From the NCBI GenBank assembly GCA_020796225.1, contig CM036753.1, positions 87,529,703-87,593,702 on the forward strand: a stretch of DNA of 64,000 nt, in the 5' to 3' direction. Shown here piece after piece: positions 58,554-64,000 of this stretch. Source of the stretch: Arion vulgaris (taxonomy: Eukaryota > Mollusca > Gastropoda > Stylommatophora > Arionidae). Within the stretch, counting starts at the first letter, position 1. Each line of letters opens with the position of its first letter. A program made the translations under genes and the position numbers. The notes beneath the pieces were generated by a model. It did not search any database, was not told the origin of the DNA, and saw nothing but the letters and a program-made list of their open reading frames with translations.

Positions 58554-59484
58554 ATATATCTTCAAATATACTACAGTACTGATTTGGTCACAATTTGGAA
58601 AGTGTAGTCTCAATGAAGGCTTAAATGTAACACTATCTAGACTTCAAGATTAGTGACATATCAAATTATTGTTAAAGATATCCACCTATAGTTAAACTTC
58701 AGAAAAGTGACTAAATATGCACAGCTAGTTTCGTATTTTAGTATATCTTGTAACGTTCGAGACAAATTACGGGAAGTAAGACATATTTTGAATTATAAAT
58801 GGAAAAAACATCTATTTAACAATTTTAATTAAAGTTTAAATATTGCATATTTTGTAATACGCCAAGCAGCTGTTAATAAGTACAGGCAGGATACGAGATT
58901 AAACTCTCTCTAGCGATCCCGAATACGAGATTAAACAAGAAACTCTAAAGATGACAAAAATACTATTAAAACGACACAAGTGGATCAAATATTCTCACAA
59001 AAGAAAAGTCTGGTCATGATAATATACTAGAGATCAATGATTAAGTCTAAACTATTGTCTGGTATGAATTCTTGGTGCAAGCTTAGCGCAAATACAGCAT
59101 CTAGAAGCGTTTTAAAATCAAGAATTGGGTTTGGGTAAATAAAAATATAAATCTACAAGTTTGTTGTTGCATTCAAGTCCAGGATAACATTCATAGAAAT
59201 TATGAATCATCATCATTATGAAGTCTACGTGTTTGCAATCTTATGAAACTTGTGTTTGCAATCAGATATTATTCATCGGCGGAGAAACATAAATATAGCT
59301 CCGTAGAAAGATCTACAGACGGGAAGATTAGGGATGCTAAGAACATTGCTGGTAATATGCATGTGTGTGTGTTTGTGTGTGTGACTGTTTATATGTAAGA
59401 GTTTGGCCAGTACATACACAAACACATACACACACGAGCACAAGCACAATACACGAAGTATGTTCTCCTTTTTTTTTGGTCTTT
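58554..59484. other. Gene-less stretch
   Basis: AT-rich; a (TGTG)n run at about 59362-59380 and a (CACA) run at 59415-59435. No gene. Confidence 0.45.
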
Positions 59485-59762
59485 AAAAAAATCCTAACGT
59501 AACCCTTGTTCATGCTATGAGTTATACTGGAGAATACGGTTTTAGGCCTGTATTTTACTTTGATCATCGGCACACGATGGGTGATGTGGTGAACATCAAA
59601 CCAGCCTTCTTTACTGCTCATTGCTTTTCTGGCGCCCAATTGAGGCTGGGTCTACCTGAGAACCGTTACAGTCAGAAACGTTTTTCACTCCCACTGTGAA
59701 ATATAACTCGGGCATTGCTCCTTAAAAGCGAGTGCACTAACCAGTACGCAATTGCGGATCTC
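59485..59762 (-). mobile_element. SINE-like element, family B (copy 2)
   Basis: catcggcacacgatgggtga, ccaattgaggctgggtctac and the right-end head (minus: gatccgcaattgcgtactgg with ttagtgcactc) match 11650-11922. The B box is degraded (cgagttatatttc). Confidence 0.65.
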
Positions 59763-60625
59763 TTTAACATCTTGACTGTATGTATTTTTGATTATTACAT
59801 TAGAATTGACGACCATGTGCACATATAACACGCACATATATTCTGTTCCATAGTAGATCGAGACAGGTTCTAAGGGAAAATTCTCCACAACCTAGAAACG
59901 TTTGTTTTATTTTAAGATGAGTTACTGAAGAATGGACTATGCCTGGAACAGAACACTGTTTTATGGCTGATACAGTATGCTCCCTGCAACTAAGCAACCA
60001 ATTTTGTGTTGTTAAAATTAATGAAATTTTGACATTCTCTCTGAGCTACTGGTATTTATGATCTTTTATCTTGTATAGTCACATAACTATGTTGTTTATT
60101 CAACATTTCAGCGTGTGCTTATATTTATCTAATATTAATTGCTACAAACATTAAAACTGTTTCTTCCTGGAATCTATTTATTTATAATATGTCTGTGAGG
60201 TTTATTCTGGCATTTGTTTTCACTAGAAGGAATCAGCGCTCTAAATTATGTCACGGGTTCAGATCTGACAATGTGAAGTGGAATAGTCAGACAACATAAG
60301 CGTTCTGGAATGCGATCAGGTGACAGCTTTGACGATGATGAATTTGTCCGACAAATTCAAAGATCAAGTTTGAGTGCATGTCAGTTTTCCTAATTAATGA
60401 TGATTCTTTCAAAAACAGTTCAGATAACCACTCAATTTGCTATCAATAATTATTGATGATTTAATTATGTTTTTAAAAATCAGAACATCACAGGACACAT
60501 GTATTTACTACAATAAACATATTTAATCCGTCTCATACTTCAAAATGAAGAAAACAGAAAAATAATTAAAATTTGAAGTAAAAAAAATAAAATCAAGATT
60601 GATATATCCCCTGAACTTCGTGTAA
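59763..60625. other. Gene-less stretch
   Basis: Nothing recognised. Confidence 0.4.
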
Positions 60626-60629
60626 AATC

Positions 60630-60822
60630 TCTTCAATGATGATTATATTCGAGAAGACCCATCATGGACTGAGGTGTCCAGGCAAAGAGGAGGATTACGG
60701 AGAAAATTAATTCAGAATGTAACTGATGATTTGAACATGACGGATTCATCTGACATCTGACATTTCAAGAGATAAATTTATAAGGACTGTTGGGGTAGAA
60801 ACGTTCTGCTCATGACAAGCTA
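60630..60822 (+). mobile_element. LINE family C, 3' fragment (copy 6)
   Basis: ttcgagaagacccatcatgg, ggtgtccaggcaaagaggag, NVTDDLNMTDS traces and the 3' end ggactgttggggtagaaacg-ttctgctcatgacaagctat. It passes directly into a 20-bp tandem array. Confidence 0.8.
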
Positions 60823-60945
60823 TCTGCTGATAACTATATGTATCTGTTGATAACTACATGTATCTGCTGATAACTACATGTATCTGTTGATAACTACATG
60901 TATCTGTTGATAACTACATGTATCTGCTGATAACTACTTACTGCT
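60821..60945. repeat. 20-bp minisatellite at a LINE 3' end
   Basis: Six copies of tatctgttgataactacatg (ctg/ttg variant). The first copy overlaps the LINE C terminus. Confidence 0.92.
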
Positions 60946-62250
60946 AATACGTAACTTTGCTAGAACACCATAATATAGTCAAGGTATAACTACGCTTAAC
61001 TTGACTAGAACATAACAATATAGTCACGGTATAATTATGTGTAACTTTGCTAGAACACCATAATATAGTCAAGGTATAACTACGCTTAACTTGACTAGAA
61101 CAATAATATAGTCACGGTATAATTATGTGTAACTTTGATAGAACACCATAATATAGTCACGGTATAACTACATGTAACTTTGCTAGAACACCATAATATA
61201 GTCACGGTATAACTACATGTAACTTTGATAGAACACCATAATATAGTCACGGTATAACTACATGTAACTTTGCTAGAACCATAATATAGTACGGTATAAC
61301 TATTGTAACTTGACAGAACTACAATATAGTCACGGTATAATTATGTAACTTGACTAGAATAAAATATAGTACGGTAATAACTGTAACTTGACTAGAACAT
61401 ACATAAATAGTCACGGTATAACTATATGTAACTTGACAAGAACAATAATATAGTTACGGTTAACTATGATGTAACTTGACTAGAACAACAAATTTTAGTC
61501 ACGGTATAATATAGTAACTTGATAAAGCATAACAATATAGTCTACGTATAACTATATGTAACTTGACTATAACATACATATAATCCTGTATAACTATGGT
61601 AACTTGACTATAACATAACAATATAGTTCATGTATAACTAATGTAACTTGACTATAACATAACAATATAATCCTGAATAACTATCATAACTTGACTATAA
61701 CATAACAATATATCAGTATAACTATGTGTAACTTGCAAACATAACAATATAATCACTGGTATAACTATACATAACTTGACTATACATAACAATATAGTCC
61801 TAGTATAATTATAGTTAACTTGAATATACATAACATTAAGTCCTAGTAACTATTGTAACTTGACTAGTAACAAACAATATAATCCTAGATATATATGTGT
61901 AACTTGCTAGACATAACATAACAATTATATATATTGTAAACTTTGGCGAATATTGATCTAATAACAAACAATATAATTCTGATAACTTACTAACTTGTCA
62001 TACACATACAGATATAATCCTAAGTATAACTATTGTAACACATGGACAATATAATCCTAGTATAACTATACATAACTTGACTATAACATAACAAAATAGT
62101 TCTAGTATATATACGTGTAACTTGGCTAGAACATAACATTAAAGTGTTGGTAAAGCTTTGTGCGACTTTGCAAGTACAAAACAATATAATCCTAGCATAT
62201 ATATGTGTAACTTGACTAGAACACAACAGTATAGTCTTAGTATAATATAG
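60946..62250. repeat. ~46-bp degenerate minisatellite
   Basis: About 27 copies of aactttgctagaacaccata, atatagtcacggtataacta, catgt. Good copies at 60960-61280, increasingly irregular to the right. Confidence 0.92.
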
Positions 62251-62580
62251 AAACACATTTGGCAGATATTTGATCTAATGTTAAGCGAAATCCATGATTT
62301 GCGTGCTGAGCCTCTACCCTAAATGTGGTCATGAACGAAGCAGTGACAGACACTTAACAAGAACACTCCATTTAAGACGAGGACGATATGAGAAAAAGGG
62401 AAACATCAATATATCACAATGCTACAGAACAATCAATAACTTCCAGCCAAATATTGGTGTTCTGTGGCTGAGCAGGAAGAACTTTAAATTAAAACCAAAT
62501 ATAAACTGGTGATATGTTACAAATTAAAGCTTGTAGGCGGTAATTGAGAAAGGGGGGAAAAGGTAAGAGAGTATAGTAAT
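62251..62580. other. Unassigned stretch
   Basis: A 72-residue plus ORF at 62294-62512 has no motif I recognise. Possibly a repeat remnant. Confidence 0.35.
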
Positions 62581-62582
62581 AG

Positions 62583-62697
62583 CATAGTTTGATGGTATAT
62601 GCAGTATTAATGTCGCATTGTGAGGAGCTGCTGTCATGCATAGTTTGATGGTATATGCAGTATTAATGTCGCATTGTGATGAGCTGCTGTCATGCAT
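62583..62697. repeat. 56-bp tandem duplication
   Basis: catagtttgatggtatatgc, agtattaatgtcgcattgtg and following bases occur twice, 56 bp apart, with one substitution. Confidence 0.93.
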
Positions 62698-63149
62698 AGT
62701 ATTACGGGTTGACGTTTAATGTTTGTAATTAAGTAGCCGCAACGGAAGTTTATGGTTGTGAAACATGGACATTTAAGGGGTTTGATTCCGACAAACATTA
62801 TTTTTTTTATTAATAAAGTTTGCGCAATAATGTTATAATGGGCATGATATGATTTGAATATAGATTAATTTTAATGCTTAAAAAATAAATCATGGTTGTC
62901 ATGATAACAGCGGTCATCTTTTAAACAAATACATGTGTTTATAATCCAAAAATTGAGAAAACAACAACTATATTGATAAATAAAGTGATGATTCATAAAC
63001 TGTGAGCATATCAAGAGTTATTGACACATTTATTTGCCGCAAAATCTCAAGAAATATATTATATTTTTTTTTAATGGGCTCATAACAAAGTATTAAATGG
63101 TGAGTATATTAATATGTCATTAATGAGTCACTAGGGCAAATACAAATAA

Positions 63150-63535
63150 GATCCAGACATTTGTCAACGGATGTTTGCGGCGGATTCTCAGATTGAGATG
63201 GTATGATAGAGTTACAAACACGGATCTGTGGATAAGAACAGGGCAGGAACCTATGATGACACAGGTCAAGAGGAGAAGATGGCGATGGATAGGCCATACC
63301 TTGCGGAAGACACAATCGATTGTCACTAGACAGGTGCTCGAGTGGAACCCGTAGGGAAAACGAAAAGAGGACGCCTAAGCAAACTTGGAGACGAGGTCTT
63401 ACTGATGAGCTGAAGAGTGCTCAATTGACCTCGGAGACCATAAAAAGAACAGCCAGAGACCGAGAAGAGTGGCGAACAACTGTTAAGGCCCTATGCTCCA
63501 CGAGGAGCGAAGAGGATTAATGATGATGATGATGA
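63150..63535 (+). mobile_element. LINE family G, C-terminal fragment
   Basis: Frame 1: LRWYDRVTNTDLWIRTGQEP, KRRRWRWIGHTLRKTQSIVT, VLEWNP. Then a frameshift near 63350 and frame 2: KRTPKQTWRRGLTDELKSAQ and RTARDREEWRTTVKALCSTR before a stop. RWxWIGHxLR...LxWNPxGKRKxGRPxxTWRR...DRxxWR is a standard LINE C-terminus of invertebrates. It ends in (GAT)5 at 63520-63534. A YGCETW-like scrap at about 62745-62775 may belong to it. One frameshift only, so fairly young. Confidence 0.88.
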
Positions 63536-63611
63536 CATTAATATGTGTGCAAACAAACAATACACCACATACACATATTAGCTGTTTGAAAACGACACAT
63601 ACATAAATGTA

Positions 63612-63846
63612 TATACATACATCTTTCTTCTTCTTTCCGATCCAGAAGCACTTGAGCTTTTCAGCTCTTCTGTTCGGTGCCATGGACATCGTAACCCTTC
63701 GGTTCGGTGCCACGAACACCGTAAATCTGGGGAATCTGTGGCTTTTTCTGCCATCCCGCGGAATTTAACCCGCACACACAGAGGGATAGTCACCCGTAGT
63801 CCAACGCGCTACAAACACGCTGGGCAGAGGGGCGTATACATACATC
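63612..63846 (-). mobile_element. tRNA-derived SINE, family A (copy 6, with TSD)
   Basis: Element 63624-63834 between tatacatacatc at 63612-63623 and 63835-63846 (12-bp target-site duplication). Minus orientation: head tagcgcgttgg (A box), gcgggttaaattcc (B box), body, A-rich tail (T/C-rich tttcttcttcttt on plus at 63624-63636). Confidence 0.92.
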
Positions 63847-64000
63847 AGAAAATATATCCACTGATAAGCCCGGAAAAGACAATTATCACTTTGTGGACAT
63901 GTAATGTGAACAGGGAGTCTGGAGAATGTATTAGCAATACGCAAAACTAATGACAGTACAGATAAAAGACGACACAATGAGAAAATACTGGACAATTTGA
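63847..64000. other. Window end
   Basis: No supported feature. The right edge cuts unassigned AT-rich sequence. Confidence 0.4.

Overview
This window reads as nuclear DNA of a eukaryote, most likely a gastropod mollusc. The reasons are rhodopsin-class receptors with the hallmarks of mollusc candidate chemosensory receptors (an ERCLC(V/I)A(I/L)PL motif after TM3, SDL in TM2, CFTP in TM6), introns with GT/AG borders, many decayed non-LTR retrotransposons, tRNA-derived SINEs, a Penelope-like element and very abundant minisatellites. It is AT-rich. There are no bacterial-type operons. The species call is inference.

The only clear host genes are: (1) four chemoreceptor-like GPCR genes, all on the + strand, at about 1.75-2.83, 15.95-17.03, 26.37-27.46 and 42.00-43.08 kb. 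They form two close pairs (1+2 and 3+4) and are products of local duplication. All four carry reading-frame breaks in the second half, several of them at short homopolymers. Some or all may be pseudogenes, or the assembly may be under-polished. (2) A single exon on the - strand (46577-46693) coding part of the hormone-binding domain of a secretin-family (class B) GPCR, with good splice sites and 1-1 phase.

Between these the DNA is mobile elements and tandem arrays. Retroelements: 3' ends of at least six LINE families, often in several copies; one LINE fragment (RNase H) inserted inside another with a visible 10-bp target-site duplication; a Penelope-like GIY-YIG ORF flanked by an inverted partial copy; six copies of one tRNA-derived SINE family (two with clean target-site duplications) plus two other SINE-like families; a decayed hAT/ZBED transposase; and two copies of a 1.5-1.8 kb dispersed repeat of unknown class. 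Tandem arrays: more than twenty unrelated minisatellites with units of about 20-70 bp, the largest covering about 4.1 kb (49.1-53.2 kb).

The most informative structure is the origin of arrays. The 29-bp array upstream of receptor 1 is an expansion of a segment still single-copy upstream of receptor 2. A 30-bp array at 18.6-18.9 kb is an in-frame amplification of the reverse-transcriptase active-site segment of a LINE. Several LINE 3' ends run straight into microsatellites or minisatellites. The 3' flank of receptor 1 holds a 46-bp inverted duplication combined with a 32-bp direct repeat, absent from receptor 2.
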